A stretch of DNA of 64,000 nt from Sphaerisporangium sp039871875 (GCF_039871875.1 NZ_JBDPMD010000041.1:1-64000), one strand, 5' to 3'; counted from the first letter of the stretch, positions 34,284-43,444 are shown. Made by a program: numbers and translations. Notes: generated from the sequence alone by a model not told the origin.

Positions 34284-35270
34284 TCACTGCTCCTGGTCGT
34301 CCGGGCGGCCGGCCCGGTTCCCGCGCAGGCGCAGCCGGGCGGACCCGACGGCGTACCCCCAGGTGGTCCAGGCCAGCCCGACGACGATCGCCCCCGCCCT
34401 GGACAGGCCCGCGGGATCGCCCCGCAGCGCCTCGGCCACCCCGCGCAGCACACCGGCGGGCAATGTCTTGAACGCGTGGGCGCGCTCGCTGGACAGGCCG
34501 TCCCCGGCGCCCACGCTCCGCGCCACCAGCGCCTTGGACAGGCCCTCGGCGTAGCAGCGGGAACGGAAGTAGCGGAACGTGGACCGTGCCGCCGGAACCC
34601 GGTGGCCGATCATCGCGTCCGGCTCGAACATCATGATCGAGCCGGGTCTGCGCTGCGCGAGCCGTATGCAGAACTCGGTCTCCTCGCAGCCGAGGGGCCG
34701 GCTCTTTCGCCCCTGCACGCTGCGGCCGATGCCGGAGTGGAAACCGCCCACCCCCTGGACGGCCTCCTTGCGGAAGGCCGCGTTACCCCCCATCACGTTG
34801 CGTATGGGCTTTCGTTCCGCGGGCAGGCCGCGGTAGGTGCACCCGACGGTCCAGTCGAACTCCTCGGGGAACCACCGCGGACGGGCACCCGTGTCCCAGA
34901 GCGGCTTGGTCAGCCCGCCGACCCCCACGACGGCCGGGTTGGCGCCATGCCGCTCGGACATCGTCCTCTCGAACGCCTCCAGCCATCCGGCGTCCGCCAC
35001 CGCGTCGTCATCGAGGAACGCCACGACGTCACCCGTCGCGGTCGCGGTCCCGGTGTTCTTCCCGCCGGACAGGCCCCGGTCGTGGTTGTTCTCCACGACG
35101 ATCGCGTCGGTGTACTCACGCTTCAGCCGCAGATGCAGCTCGGGGTTGTAATCGACGACGAGGATGAGTTCCTCCGGTGGGCGCCGCTGGCCGCGCACGG
35201 AGCGCACGGCCGCGCCGATGTCGTCCCACCGCTCCTCGGTGTACACACAGATGACGACGGATATCTTCAT
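34284..35270 (-). CDS. GT2-family glycosyltransferase
   Basis: A 328-residue enzyme of glycosyltransferase family 2. KISVVICVYTEERWDDIGAA opens the GT-A fold, DRGLSGGKNTGTATATGDVV and VAFLDDDAVAD give the metal-binding DXD-type motif, and GGNAAFRKEAVQGVGGF with CEETEF is the acceptor/catalytic region. The C-terminal part has a short hydrophobic stretch that may hold it to the membrane. The ATG at 35270 follows the stop codon of the upstream glycosyltransferase gene by five bases. It would add a sugar to a lipid-linked or growing glycan. Confidence 0.92.
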   Translation of the reverse strand: MKISVVICVYTEERWDDIGAAVRSVRGQRRPPEELILVVDYNPELHLRLKREYTDAIVVENNHDRGLSGGKNTGTATATGDVVAFLDDDAVADAGWLEAFERTMSERHGANPAVVGVGGLTKPLWDTGARPRWFPEEFDWTVGCTYRGLPAERKPIRNVMGGNAAFRKEAVQGVGGFHSGIGRSVQGRKSRPLGCEETEFCIRLAQRRPGSIMMFEPDAMIGHRVPAARSTFRYFRSRCYAEGLSKALVARSVGAGDGLSSERAHAFKTLPAGVLRGVAEALRGDPAGLSRAGAIVVGLAWTTWGYAVGSARLRLRGNRAGRPDDQEQ

Positions 35271-35275
35271 GACGG

Positions 35276-36115
35276 TTACGCCGCGCCCTGGTCGGCGGCG
35301 GGCTGCCGCTCGGCCGGCGCGCGGCCGGCCTCGATCGCGGGGCGCCGCCACTCGCGCATGATGGTCTTGAACACGCGCCAGCCGTCGCGCACGACGCGAA
35401 GGTTGCTCTCGCCGTGGATGCGGCACCGCTCGTGGCTCGGCACCTCGTGCACCTTCAGGCCCGCCTTGGCCGCCCGGATGTTCATCAGCGTCTCCACCTC
35501 GAAGCCCTGGCAGTCCAGGTCGAGCGTGTCGAGGTGGCGCGCCCAGAACGCGTTGTAGCCGTAGCACAGGTCGGTGTACTGCGTGCCGTAGATCCAGTTC
35601 ACCATGGAACGAAGCACGCTGTTGCCGAGCCTGCGGCTGAAGGTGAGGTCGTCGCTGCCGCCGCCGCTGGCGTACCGGGAGCCCTTGACGAAGTCGGCCC
35701 CGGCGACCAGCGCGCTGACGAAGTGGACGATCTCGCGGCCGTCGGTGGAGCCGTCGGCGTCGATCATCACGATGATGTCGCCGGTGCACGCGGCGAACCC
35801 GGTCGACAGGGCGTCGCCCTTGCCCTTGCCGCGCTGCTGCACGACGCGGAGGTTCGGGCGCAGCCTGCGGGCCACCGCGACGGTGTCGTCGGTGGAGTTG
35901 CCGTCGACGAGCACGACCTCGTCGATCCAGTGGGGCAGCGTGGCGAACACGTGCGGAAGGTTCTCCGCCTCGTTCATGGCCGGGACGACCACGCTGACGG
36001 TCGGGGATATGGCCAGGTGCGGGGTGAGGGGGGTGAAACGGTCCACGGTGGGAAGCGGTCTCAGCGTGCCAAGCTGAGTCTTCCCGTTGTGCTTGGTGGT
36101 GGTCTCGGGACTCAT
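35276..36115 (-). CDS. GT2-family glycosyltransferase (dolichol-phosphate mannosyltransferase-like)
   Basis: A 279-residue cytoplasmic enzyme of the GT2 family, DPM1-like. VSVVVPAMNEAENLPHVF begins the fold, VVLVDGNSTDDTV and IVMIDADGSTDG contain the DXD-type motif, and DLCYGYNAFWARHL matches polyprenyl-phosphate sugar synthases. It probably loads a sugar on polyprenyl phosphate as donor for membrane glycosyltransferases. I prefer the ATG at 36115, with GGAAGGA 12 bases upstream, over the ATG at 36148, which has no ribosome-binding site. It is followed closely by a second GT2 gene. An upstream gap of 139 bases separates it from the GNAT gene. Confidence 0.92.
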   Translation of the reverse strand: MSPETTTKHNGKTQLGTLRPLPTVDRFTPLTPHLAISPTVSVVVPAMNEAENLPHVFATLPHWIDEVVLVDGNSTDDTVAVARRLRPNLRVVQQRGKGKGDALSTGFAACTGDIIVMIDADGSTDGREIVHFVSALVAGADFVKGSRYASGGGSDDLTFSRRLGNSVLRSMVNWIYGTQYTDLCYGYNAFWARHLDTLDLDCQGFEVETLMNIRAAKAGLKVHEVPSHERCRIHGESNLRVVRDGWRVFKTIMREWRRPAIEAGRAPAERQPAADQGAA

Positions 36116-36254
36116 TTTCGAGGGATGTCCTTCCGGGCGGTCTGACATCGGCGGCGACTGCCAACAGGACCGGCGCGACTGGACGGAGAGGGGTTTCCCC
36201 GTCCCGGTCGTAGCAGTAGAGGGGTGTCGGATCTTGCGGTGGGGGAGAGCCGGG

Positions 36255-37373
36255 TCAGCTCGCCCCCGAGGGTTCCTTCTGGATGGCGTCGGGCTGGAGA
36301 GTGGTACGGACCCGTCCGAAGCCCTTCAGTAACCGGTCGGCCAGCCGGTACAGCGAAGGGCGATCGACGACGATGCTGCGTGCCTTGTTGACGGGTGTCC
36401 GGCCCATCCAGTGAACGGCGGCCGTCGCCGACGGACGGGAGACCCGGCCCTCGGAGACGTGGATGACGCCGCTCTTCAACCAGCCCTTGTACTCCCGGCC
36501 CCCCTTGCCCATGTCGACCTGGCCCAGGCCGTGGGACGCGGCCTGCTCCGCCATGTGCAAGTGGTGCATTATCCCGGGGGAGTACCGGGCGAACTCCGGG
36601 TCGTACGCGGGGAACCAGCCGACCAGCGTGCGGTGCGTACGCAGGCCGAAGTGCCCCGCCACCGGGGTGTCCCCGGCGTACAACATGGTCAGCACGCCGC
36701 CGAACGACGGTGTGTCGGTGGCGTGCATCTGCTCGATCAGCTCGACGATCCAGGGCTGGGCGAAGCGGTCCACCCGTCCCGTGCGGCGGTACTGATCGGA
36801 CTTCCAGGTGGTCAGCGTGCGCATCGACTCGGGATCGGTGGCACGCCACTCCATGCGGACCTCGCCGTGTTCACGGGCGAGCTTGCGCTCCTTGTACCGG
36901 ATGGTCTTGTAGTTCTTCGGCGAGTGCTCACGGACGTGCGCGACATAGGCCTCGTACCCGGAGGTGAGGTCCATGATCGGCACAGGCCGCACCGCCGATT
37001 CGTGCGGCACGAACGTGGGCTGTCCCGCCACCATGTGGTCGAAGTCGAACACCGAGAGCCCGCAGGCCCGCAGGAGCGTGCGGGCGCAGAGCTCCACCTC
37101 CGGGTGGGCGATCAGGCCGTGGCAGGTGGTCAGCCAGCTACCGAGCGGCTTGCCGATGCCGAACGAATGCCGCTCGAAGGGCAGGAAGGCGACCACTTTC
37201 GTGCCGTCCTCCACGACGGCGACGCGTGCGAAAGAGCGGAGCCGGTCCACGGCGAGAGCGAACTCGATGGAAAGGAATGGGTTGTCCAGGGTCGGGGTGG
37301 ACTGCTGGAGGTCACGCCACAGGGCGATCTCAGGGTCCCCTAAGTCCCCCGGCCGGACCACTGTCACTTTCAC
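36255..37373 (-). CDS. GNAT-family transferase with BioF2-like domain, paralogue of 25489-26571
   Basis: A 372-residue protein with tandem GNAT folds (Acetyltransf_6). FGGVLTMLYAGDTPVAGHFG, FPAYDPEFARYSPGIMHHLH and DMGKGGREYKGWLKSG match the paralogue at 25.5 kb nearly residue for residue in these blocks. The GTG at 37373 gives a GTGA overlap with the stop codon of the small membrane protein gene upstream, so the longer frame (to 37439) is unlikely to be used. It probably acylates or aminoacylates the locus's glycan. The presence of two paralogues at the two ends suggests duplication within the locus. Confidence 0.9.
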   Translation of the reverse strand: MKVTVVRPGDLGDPEIALWRDLQQSTPTLDNPFLSIEFALAVDRLRSFARVAVVEDGTKVVAFLPFERHSFGIGKPLGSWLTTCHGLIAHPEVELCARTLLRACGLSVFDFDHMVAGQPTFVPHESAVRPVPIMDLTSGYEAYVAHVREHSPKNYKTIRYKERKLAREHGEVRMEWRATDPESMRTLTTWKSDQYRRTGRVDRFAQPWIVELIEQMHATDTPSFGGVLTMLYAGDTPVAGHFGLRTHRTLVGWFPAYDPEFARYSPGIMHHLHMAEQAASHGLGQVDMGKGGREYKGWLKSGVIHVSEGRVSRPSATAAVHWMGRTPVNKARSIVVDRPSLYRLADRLLKGFGRVRTTLQPDAIQKEPSGAS

Positions 37374-37741
37374 CTTGACCGGGCCCCCTGTTCGGTGTGC
37401 AGACTGCCGTTCCCCCGGTACAGAGACCGAAGCACCCACATGAACCCACCGAGGACCGCGACGGTGGCCACCCCGGCGCGGGGAGACCAGGCGTCGAACA
37501 GCAGCATGGCCTCGGCTAATAAGACGTTTATAACGAGACTCGCCGCGGCGCCCACCGTTAGGGCGGCGAGTGGGTCACGATCACGCAACAGTCCGACGAC
37601 CGACGCGCCAGGGACCACCAGCAAGAACAGCGGTGTCAGGACCAGACGGGCGGGGGTCTGGATGTCGGCCAGCGCGATGACCGCTCCCGCGGCGCACGCT
37701 ATCGCCAGCACCCATCCGAGCACTGTCCGGTTCGTACGCAT
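37370..37741 (-). CDS. Small membrane protein
   Basis: A 123-residue protein with four predicted transmembrane helices and no soluble domain. I do not recognise a family. Helix 2 region LVLTPLFLLVVPGASVVGLL resembles the start of larger actinomycete membrane proteins with a DUF1616-like N-terminus. The ATG at 37741 has AGGAG upstream. It is first in the polysaccharide operon and is translationally coupled to the GNAT gene. It may be a helper subunit for glycan polymerisation or export. Confidence 0.75.
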   Translation of the reverse strand: MRTNRTVLGWVLAIACAAGAVIALADIQTPARLVLTPLFLLVVPGASVVGLLRDRDPLAALTVGAAASLVINVLLAEAMLLFDAWSPRAGVATVAVLGGFMWVLRSLYRGNGSLHTEQGARSR

Positions 37742-37778
37742 GTCTCCTGGCTCCGCGGGTCAAGGTCGTGCAAATACC

Positions 37779-37809
37779 TGGTTGATCGCTGTCCTCATAG
37801 GATCAACCA
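37779..37809. promoter_or_regulatory. Inverted repeat upstream of the polysaccharide operon
   Basis: TGGTTGATC (37779-37787) and GATCAACCA (37801-37809) are perfect 9-base arms with a 13-base spacer. They lie 38 bases upstream of the first gene of the minus-strand operon, a good place for an operator or an attenuator hairpin. Confidence 0.4.
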
Positions 37810-37943
37810 CCCGATCCGATCGTCAATGCCGACGCCCCAACCCGGCCTAGGGTTTACCGCCTCGCGGCGACAACCCTTTGCGGAGTCGGACAGGCCACCA
37901 ACGCCGAATAGCCGATACCCCCGAAACCGCTGAGGTTTCAGGG

Positions 37944-37970
37944 ACCGGCGGTACCAAAGGTACCGCCGGT
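37944..37970 (-). terminator. Terminator after the fused sigma factor gene
   Basis: ACCGGCGGTACC (37944-37955) and GGTACCGCCGGT (37959-37970) are perfect 12-base arms with an AAA loop. On the minus strand it starts 30 bases after the stop codon of the sigma factor gene. Confidence 0.8.
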
Positions 37971-37999
37971 TTGCCCGGAGTGTGATGCCGAGGGGGGAA

Positions 38000-40090
38000 T
38001 CAGGGCGGATCTCCGGTCGCGTCCTCGGTCGGACTGCCCGACGGGACGGGGTCGGGCGGCGCCGTCGGATCCGGCGGCGGCTCCGACTCAGGCGGCCGCT
38101 CCTGCCCCTCCCATGAGACCGCGCACGCGGCCTGCCCCGCCGCCGACCTGAACGTGACCAGGCCCTCACCGGCTTCCCCCGGCTCGGCCGCCGCCACCGC
38201 GAGCCGCGTCTTGTCCCCCGGGCGCAGCACCCCCTGCCCCGGCGACACCGACACACCACTCGACGCCGCGGCCGACCACTGCACCGTCCCGTTGCGCGCT
38301 GAGATGAGGATCACACCCGCGCCGTCCTCCCCGAGGGCCCCCGGGCAGGAAAGCACAAGCCTCGCCGCCGGCGCCGTCGCGCTACGGGACGGCGACCGCG
38401 TGGCGCTCGGGCGCGGCGGTGCGGTCTGCCCCGGCGGGAAGCCCGCCCGCTCCGAGGGCGTGGGTGCCGCCTGCGACCTCTTGGCCGCCGCGGTCTTGCT
38501 CGCCGACGGCCCGCCCGCCGTGGGCTCCGGATAAGTGATCTGCAGTTCCCCCGGCGTCTTGCTGGGGAACCGCAACTCCTGCGTGGGCGGCGGCGCCGCG
38601 TCCTGCCCGGTGGCCACCACCATGGCCCCGGTGGCCAGCAACACACACGCCACGGCGGCGAACACCGGCGCCGACCTCCCACGCCGTCCCCGTCCGCCCC
38701 CCGCCGGGCCACCCCCTCGTCCAGCTCCCCCCACGCCTCCCGCCCCGGCGGTCCGTCCGGCCCCGCCGGCCCGTCCGGCTCGCACCGCCCGTCCCGCCCC
38801 CGCCGCGCGCCGGTCCCGTCCGCGTCCCCGCGGGGCCGTGGCCTCCTCCTCGCCGGAACCGGGGGCGGGCTCGGTCTCCCATTCGTCAGAGGCGGGCTCG
38901 GGGTCATAGAAGTCGTGCGCCCCCACGGCGTACAGGTGGCTCGTGCCGGTGCCGTCCATCTCGCCGAGACCGGCGGCGTACCGGGCGCCCGCGCCGGTAC
39001 CGTCCACCTCGCCCAGACGGGCGGCGTGCCGGGCGCCGGTGCCGTCCACCCTGTCCACCCCGGCGCCGAGCCGGGCGTTCATGCCGTGGGCCGGGGTGCC
39101 GGTCGTTCTCCCCCCGAAGGGCCGGCCGTGGCCCGTCCCGGCGGTGTGCTGGGCGGGGACGGCGGTGACGGCGGCGGTGGCGTCCCGGTCGCCCCGGCCC
39201 CGCCGGGACTGCCCGCCGCGGTCGGCCTTCGCCCGCCGATCGGAGCTCGCCGGCGGAAAGCCGTTCTTGTCGAACCGGTCCGTGGCGGCGAGTATCGTGG
39301 CACGCACCGCGTCGTCCCCGATCCCCGAACACGTCTCCGCGACCCTGCGCCGCAACGACAACGGCGGGAACGCCACCGGCACCTCGTCCAGCAGTCGTTC
39401 CGACGTCACCCGGCGCCGGCGTCCGTCCGTGCACTCCTCGCACCCGCCGATGTGCCGCGTCAACCGCCGCCGCAGCGGCTGCGGGAACGGCCCCTCCAGG
39501 GAGTCCACCAACGCCGACAGGTCCGGGCAGTGCGCCCGCCCCGTCCGCGCCAGGATCACCGCCGCCCCCGCGTTGTCGAGCTGCTCCTTCGCCCGCCCGA
39601 GCCGGTTGCCCGCCTGCCGCGAACTGAGCCCCAGCACCACCCCGATCTCCGCCGTGGTCAGCCCATGCCGCACCGCCAGCAGCAGCACCTCCCGCTCCCG
39701 CTGCCCGAGCTCCGCCAGCGCCTCCCGCACCACCCCCGTGAGCTCCGGGTCCAGCACATCATGATCATGCTCATGCGCCTGCCCCGCCGTGAACCCATGA
39801 GCAGGCGTCCGCCCCAGCCGCTCATACACATGGAACCGCGTCAACGCATACAACCAGGCCCGCAACCGGGACGTCTCCCGCAGAAGATCCGCCCGCCCGT
39901 GCGCCGTGACGATCGCCGCGTGCACCGCGTCCGCCGCCACGTCCGTGTCCTGCGCCAGCGAGTAGGCGAAATCAGTCAGCCGATCGGCGTAAGCGTCATA
40001 CAACCCATCAGCCGCCCGCTCCTCAGCCCGCCGAGAAGCCTCCACCAACCTCTGGTCATCCGACCGCCCACCAACCGGCCATTCAGGCAC
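38000..40090 (-). CDS. ECF-like sigma factor fused to zinc finger, membrane helix and extracellular domain
   Basis: A 696-residue protein. Sigma region 2 lies at about residues 25-95 (LYDAYADRLTDFAYSLAQDT) and region 4 at about 125-180 (LGQREREVLLLAVRHGLTTA with a helix-turn-helix). A zf-HC2-like zinc finger follows (RHIGGCEECTDG, HxxxCxxC). After a long Gly/Ala/Arg-rich linker there is a transmembrane helix (about 473-493) and a secreted beta-rich domain with two Cys. Normal ECF factors are near 200 residues and have a separate anti-sigma protein. Here anti-sigma-like finger, anchor and sensor are in one chain. The GTG at 40090 has GGAGG eight bases upstream. Release by proteolysis is inference. 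Confidence 0.85.
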   Translation of the reverse strand: MPEWPVGGRSDDQRLVEASRRAEERAADGLYDAYADRLTDFAYSLAQDTDVAADAVHAAIVTAHGRADLLRETSRLRAWLYALTRFHVYERLGRTPAHGFTAGQAHEHDHDVLDPELTGVVREALAELGQREREVLLLAVRHGLTTAEIGVVLGLSSRQAGNRLGRAKEQLDNAGAAVILARTGRAHCPDLSALVDSLEGPFPQPLRRRLTRHIGGCEECTDGRRRRVTSERLLDEVPVAFPPLSLRRRVAETCSGIGDDAVRATILAATDRFDKNGFPPASSDRRAKADRGGQSRRGRGDRDATAAVTAVPAQHTAGTGHGRPFGGRTTGTPAHGMNARLGAGVDRVDGTGARHAARLGEVDGTGAGARYAAGLGEMDGTGTSHLYAVGAHDFYDPEPASDEWETEPAPGSGEEEATAPRGRGRDRRAAGAGRAVRAGRAGGAGRTAGAGGVGGAGRGGGPAGGGRGRRGRSAPVFAAVACVLLATGAMVVATGQDAAPPPTQELRFPSKTPGELQITYPEPTAGGPSASKTAAAKRSQAAPTPSERAGFPPGQTAPPRPSATRSPSRSATAPAARLVLSCPGALGEDGAGVILISARNGTVQWSAAASSGVSVSPGQGVLRPGDKTRLAVAAAEPGEAGEGLVTFRSAAGQAACAVSWEGQERPPESEPPPDPTAPPDPVPSGSPTEDATGDPP

Positions 40091-40501
40091 GAATCTTTCC
40101 TCCCCGCAGTACGGACCCTGACAAACCGTCCATAAACAGCTCCGCGAGGACAAATCCTCCTCACGTCCGGCCCCACACCGCGTAGGACGTCTTATTCCCC
40201 ACCCCGGTTGACCCCAGCTCGTCCAATAATCATTAGGTATGACCTGGTAAAACAGCGTTTGCTGGGATCAGTGAAACCAGTGTGATTCAGGAGTCGAACC
40301 CCCGTCACCCCACAAACCCCATCAGGCGACTGCGCCCCTCAGACCGCACCGACCACCGCGATCCTTAAGCTCCTAAGTGAAAGAAATGGTCGCCTGACGT
40401 CGAAGCCGCGGACCGGGGTGAGCGGGCCGATCCCGCCCACCCCGGGGGTGCCTGCTACCGGCTGAGTTGTCGTGGTCAGGAGCCGGGAGTCAAATGGTCA
40501 C
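40091..40501. promoter_or_regulatory. Upstream region of the fused sigma factor; no gene seen
   Basis: It separates the end of the DUF899 gene from the sigma factor start. An AT-rich patch at about 40221-40260 is the likeliest promoter for the minus-strand sigma gene. A short CACCCCGGGGGTG element lies near 40438-40450. No credible reading frame or complete RNA gene is present. Confidence 0.4.
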
Positions 40502-41275
40502 TCAGTGGCGGTGCGGTTGGTGGTGATCATCGGACGAGGTGCCGAGGTCGTCGTCGTGTCCGGCCTTGAGGCGTGACCACTGGGCGGTGGGGCGGCCGTC
40601 CAGGCGGAACTGGCCGCCTCTGGAGTCCCAGCGCTGGGGCCACCCCTCCGGTGAGTCCTCCCAGAACTCCTGCCGGCCGTGGACGGTCAGATCCAGCAGT
40701 CCGTACGACGGTGCCATCAGTTCGTTGCCGCGGCCGGTGGTCCAGTAGGTCTCGTAGACCTTGTCGTCGTCCCGGAGATAGGCGACCAGGATGCCGAAGT
40801 GGCGGTTCGCGACCAGCCGGTCCACGGACTCCTGCGGCACCGAGTACCAGGGGACCGTCCAGCCCATGAAGTCGCGGTAGCGCGAGCTCTCCTCGTACGG
40901 GCCCTCGCAGAAGGTCGCGTAGCTGACGTCCCGGGAGTGCAGGTAGGACAGCTCGTTGATGTGGGCCGTGGAGAAGGTGCATCCCTCGCACTGCTCCGCC
41001 GCGGGCTTGCCCGTGTGCCACATCTGGAAGTAGGCGATCAACTTGGACCGGCCGTCGAAGACGTCGATCAACGGCACCGGGCCGCCGGCTCCGGTCAGCG
41101 GGGTCCGCGGGTCCACTTCGACCATCGGCAGCCGGCGGCCCGGTTCGGCGGCCAGCGCGTCCCCGGCTCTGGTGTGGGCCTTCTCCTTGACCCGGAGCTC
41201 GTCGAGCTTCGCCTGCCAGGCCTGCCGATCGACGATCTGTGGAAGGGGGTGTCGAGGTACGGGCGTCTCTGTCAT
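40502..41275 (-). CDS. DUF899 thioredoxin-like family protein
   Basis: A 257-residue soluble protein of the DUF899 family, which has a thioredoxin-like fold. The CxxC pair is in AAEQCEGCTFSTAHINEL, and FMGWTVPWYSV and NRHFGILVAYLRDDDKVYETYW are typical conserved blocks. The reaction of the family is unknown; a redox role is suspected. The C-terminal tail is rich in His and Asp and could bind metal. It appears to be a single gene with its own promoter, downstream of a 90-base gap from the substrate-binding protein gene. Confidence 0.92.
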   Translation of the reverse strand: MTETPVPRHPLPQIVDRQAWQAKLDELRVKEKAHTRAGDALAAEPGRRLPMVEVDPRTPLTGAGGPVPLIDVFDGRSKLIAYFQMWHTGKPAAEQCEGCTFSTAHINELSYLHSRDVSYATFCEGPYEESSRYRDFMGWTVPWYSVPQESVDRLVANRHFGILVAYLRDDDKVYETYWTTGRGNELMAPSYGLLDLTVHGRQEFWEDSPEGWPQRWDSRGGQFRLDGRPTAQWSRLKAGHDDDLGTSSDDHHQPHRH

Positions 41276-41365
41276 GTGATCTGTTTAGCCCGGCCGGAGA
41301 GTACGCACAAACTTTCGACTGACCACGGGGGTGGACGGGCCGGACCCCATCCACCCCAGGGGGTG

Positions 41366-43168
41366 TTACTGGCTGGGGCCGTTGCAGTTGGGGGCGCAGA
41401 GGCGGCGGGAGATGCCTTCCAGGAAGACCTTGCGGATCTCCAGGGCGTTGTTGGGGAAGAAGGCCTCGCCTTGGGTGGCCTTGGCCAGGTTCTGCATCTG
41501 TCGGCGGCCGGCGGCGTCGTTGGCGCCGAGGGCGATGATGATGACGCTGATGGGCTGGGTCTCGTCGAACTCGTCGCGGAGTTTGCGGAGGATCTCGGCG
41601 TTGGTGACGCCGCCTTCCGGGTCGTCGTTGCCCACGCCGTCGGTGAAGATCAAGATGGTGTTGATCTTGTCGGCTTCGTATTCGGCCTTCATCTTGTCGT
41701 AGGCGGCGGCCAGGGTGTCGTTGAGGCCGGTGTCGCCGGTTTCCTTGGCCCTGATGGTGGCGAGGGAGCGGGCGATGACCTCGCGGCGGGTGGTGCCGTT
41801 CAGGGGGCCGCCCACGGGGCCGATGGGCACGGCTTCGCGGTGGTCGACGCCCTTGCCGTTGAGGTTGGTGGAGAAGACCCAGGTGCCGATCTCGGTCTTG
41901 TCGGGGAAGAGCTTCAGGCCCTCGATGGCGGTCTGGGAGATCAGGCGCATGCGGTCACCGGGGGCGCCTACGGCGGGGAGTGCCATGGTGCCGGAGATGT
42001 CCAGGAGGGCGAGGATGCGGCCGCCGAGCTTGAGGCGGGACCAGGCCTGCGCGAGCTCGTTGACGGTCTCGGCGTCGGGGATCTTGAGGGCGCGCGGTGC
42101 CTTCGGGTTGAGGCCGTTGGCCTGGCTGATCGCGCCGCCGGGCTTGCCGTCGGGGGTGCGGAAGCCGTTGTCGCGGATGGTCTTGCGGGAGGCCGTGCTG
42201 GTCAGGGCGGTGGTGAACGCCTTGGCGGCGTCGCGGGTGGCCTGGTCCTTCGCGGTGATCAGCACGGGGTAGTCAAGGCTGATGGTGCCCTCGGCGGGGT
42301 ACAGGCCGACCATCTGGCCCTCGTCGCTCTTGTTGTTGAACGCCCAGATGCTCTGCTCGGACGCGATGCCGATGGGGGCACGCGTCGACTGCTTGCCCAT
42401 GGTGGCGAACATGTTCGCGGGGCTGGTGACCGCGCTCTCGGAGAGCTGGCGCAGCACGCCGACGAGCTGCTCGTCGCCCGCGCCGGACGCCTTGAGGATG
42501 CCGGCGCCGGCGAGCAGGGCGCTGAGGCCGGCGGCGTTCTGCGTGGGGTCGAGGGGCAGCACCCGGATGCGGCGGCCGAGGCCGTCGGGGGTGGCGGCGT
42601 TGGCGGCGGACATCAGGCCGCTCCAGCTCGGCTCGCCGAACGCGCTGCTCAGCTTCTCCACGACCGGCTTCGGCGCGGTGAGGATCACGGGGGAACGGGC
42701 GATGCTGCCGACGGCCGGCGCGGAGATGCCCGAGCCCTTGGGGGTGGAGCGCAGCTTGGCGACCCACAGGCTGGAGTCGGGGATCCACATGTCGGCGTCG
42801 AACCTGCCCGCCGTGGCGCCCGACCCGGCGATCGAGTTGGTGACGCCCGCCGGGTCGCTGTCCTTGACCGACACCGTGACGCAACTGCCGTTCACCGGGG
42901 TGGAGCTGTTGCTGAAGCTTGCGGCGATCTTGGTGATGGCCGGGGCGATGTCCGGTGAGGCGACCACCTGCAGGGCGACCTTGTTCTCCCCGCAGCCCTG
43001 GTCCCTGCTCATGATCACGTAAGCCGCCACGCCGAGCAGCACGGCGAGCGCCACGGCCCCCGCAAGGGGCACCAGCACCTTCCCCCGGCCAGCCCGGCGG
43101 CGGCTCGACGGCTCCTGATAGGGGTTGTAGCCGCCGTCAAGCTCGTCAGTGCGGTGACGTCCGCCCAC
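41366..43168 (-). CDS. Membrane-anchored substrate-binding and von Willebrand factor A protein
   Basis: A 600-residue protein with a signal anchor (about residues 30-52). Residues of about 65-340 look like a periplasmic-binding-protein fold of the extracellular type (ALQVVASPDIAPAITKIAA). From about 385 a von Willebrand A domain follows, with the metal-site start ALLDISGTM (DxSxT), the second motif near GDTGLNDTL and the third in LIFTDGVGND. Such two-domain proteins are common in actinomycetes and have been linked to adhesion or complex assembly, with no known ligand. The GTG at 43168 has AGAGGA upstream. It stands alone between two gaps. Confidence 0.9.
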   Translation of the reverse strand: MGGRHRTDELDGGYNPYQEPSSRRRAGRGKVLVPLAGAVALAVLLGVAAYVIMSRDQGCGENKVALQVVASPDIAPAITKIAASFSNSSTPVNGSCVTVSVKDSDPAGVTNSIAGSGATAGRFDADMWIPDSSLWVAKLRSTPKGSGISAPAVGSIARSPVILTAPKPVVEKLSSAFGEPSWSGLMSAANAATPDGLGRRIRVLPLDPTQNAAGLSALLAGAGILKASGAGDEQLVGVLRQLSESAVTSPANMFATMGKQSTRAPIGIASEQSIWAFNNKSDEGQMVGLYPAEGTISLDYPVLITAKDQATRDAAKAFTTALTSTASRKTIRDNGFRTPDGKPGGAISQANGLNPKAPRALKIPDAETVNELAQAWSRLKLGGRILALLDISGTMALPAVGAPGDRMRLISQTAIEGLKLFPDKTEIGTWVFSTNLNGKGVDHREAVPIGPVGGPLNGTTRREVIARSLATIRAKETGDTGLNDTLAAAYDKMKAEYEADKINTILIFTDGVGNDDPEGGVTNAEILRKLRDEFDETQPISVIIIALGANDAAGRRQMQNLAKATQGEAFFPNNALEIRKVFLEGISRRLCAPNCNGPSQ

Positions 43169-43444
43169 GGTTGTGTCCTCTTAGGTGTCGATCTTTCCGG
43201 AATCCGGCCCGCTGTTCAGCGACCATATAGGGAGATCCGGGGTAATGCGTACGGAACCATAGCGGTACCCGATTTGTCAGCAAAACCGATCTTTTGGTGG
43301 GTTGATTACCCAGCGTGACCTCGCCGAGGACACCAAGGACGCCGTGGAGGGGGATAACGCGATACATCTTGAGCGTCGGCCCCAACGCGATGTATCGTAA
43401 CCGCCATACCGAAGCCCCGGACGGGGTGAACGGGGGAGGCGCCC

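Noticed and set aside
34284..36164. A single glycosyltransferase fusion across two GT2 genes
   Set aside because: The frame is open through the upstream gene only as a shadow. Two complete GT2 domains with separate starts and a stop at 35276-35278 in the other frame show two genes.
40288..40320. tRNA-like piece (GAGTCGAACCCCCGTCAC) upstream of the sigma factor gene
   Set aside because: It resembles a T arm on the minus strand, but no acceptor, anticodon or D arm can be formed around it. At most a worn-out tRNA remnant or attachment site, and no integrase is near.
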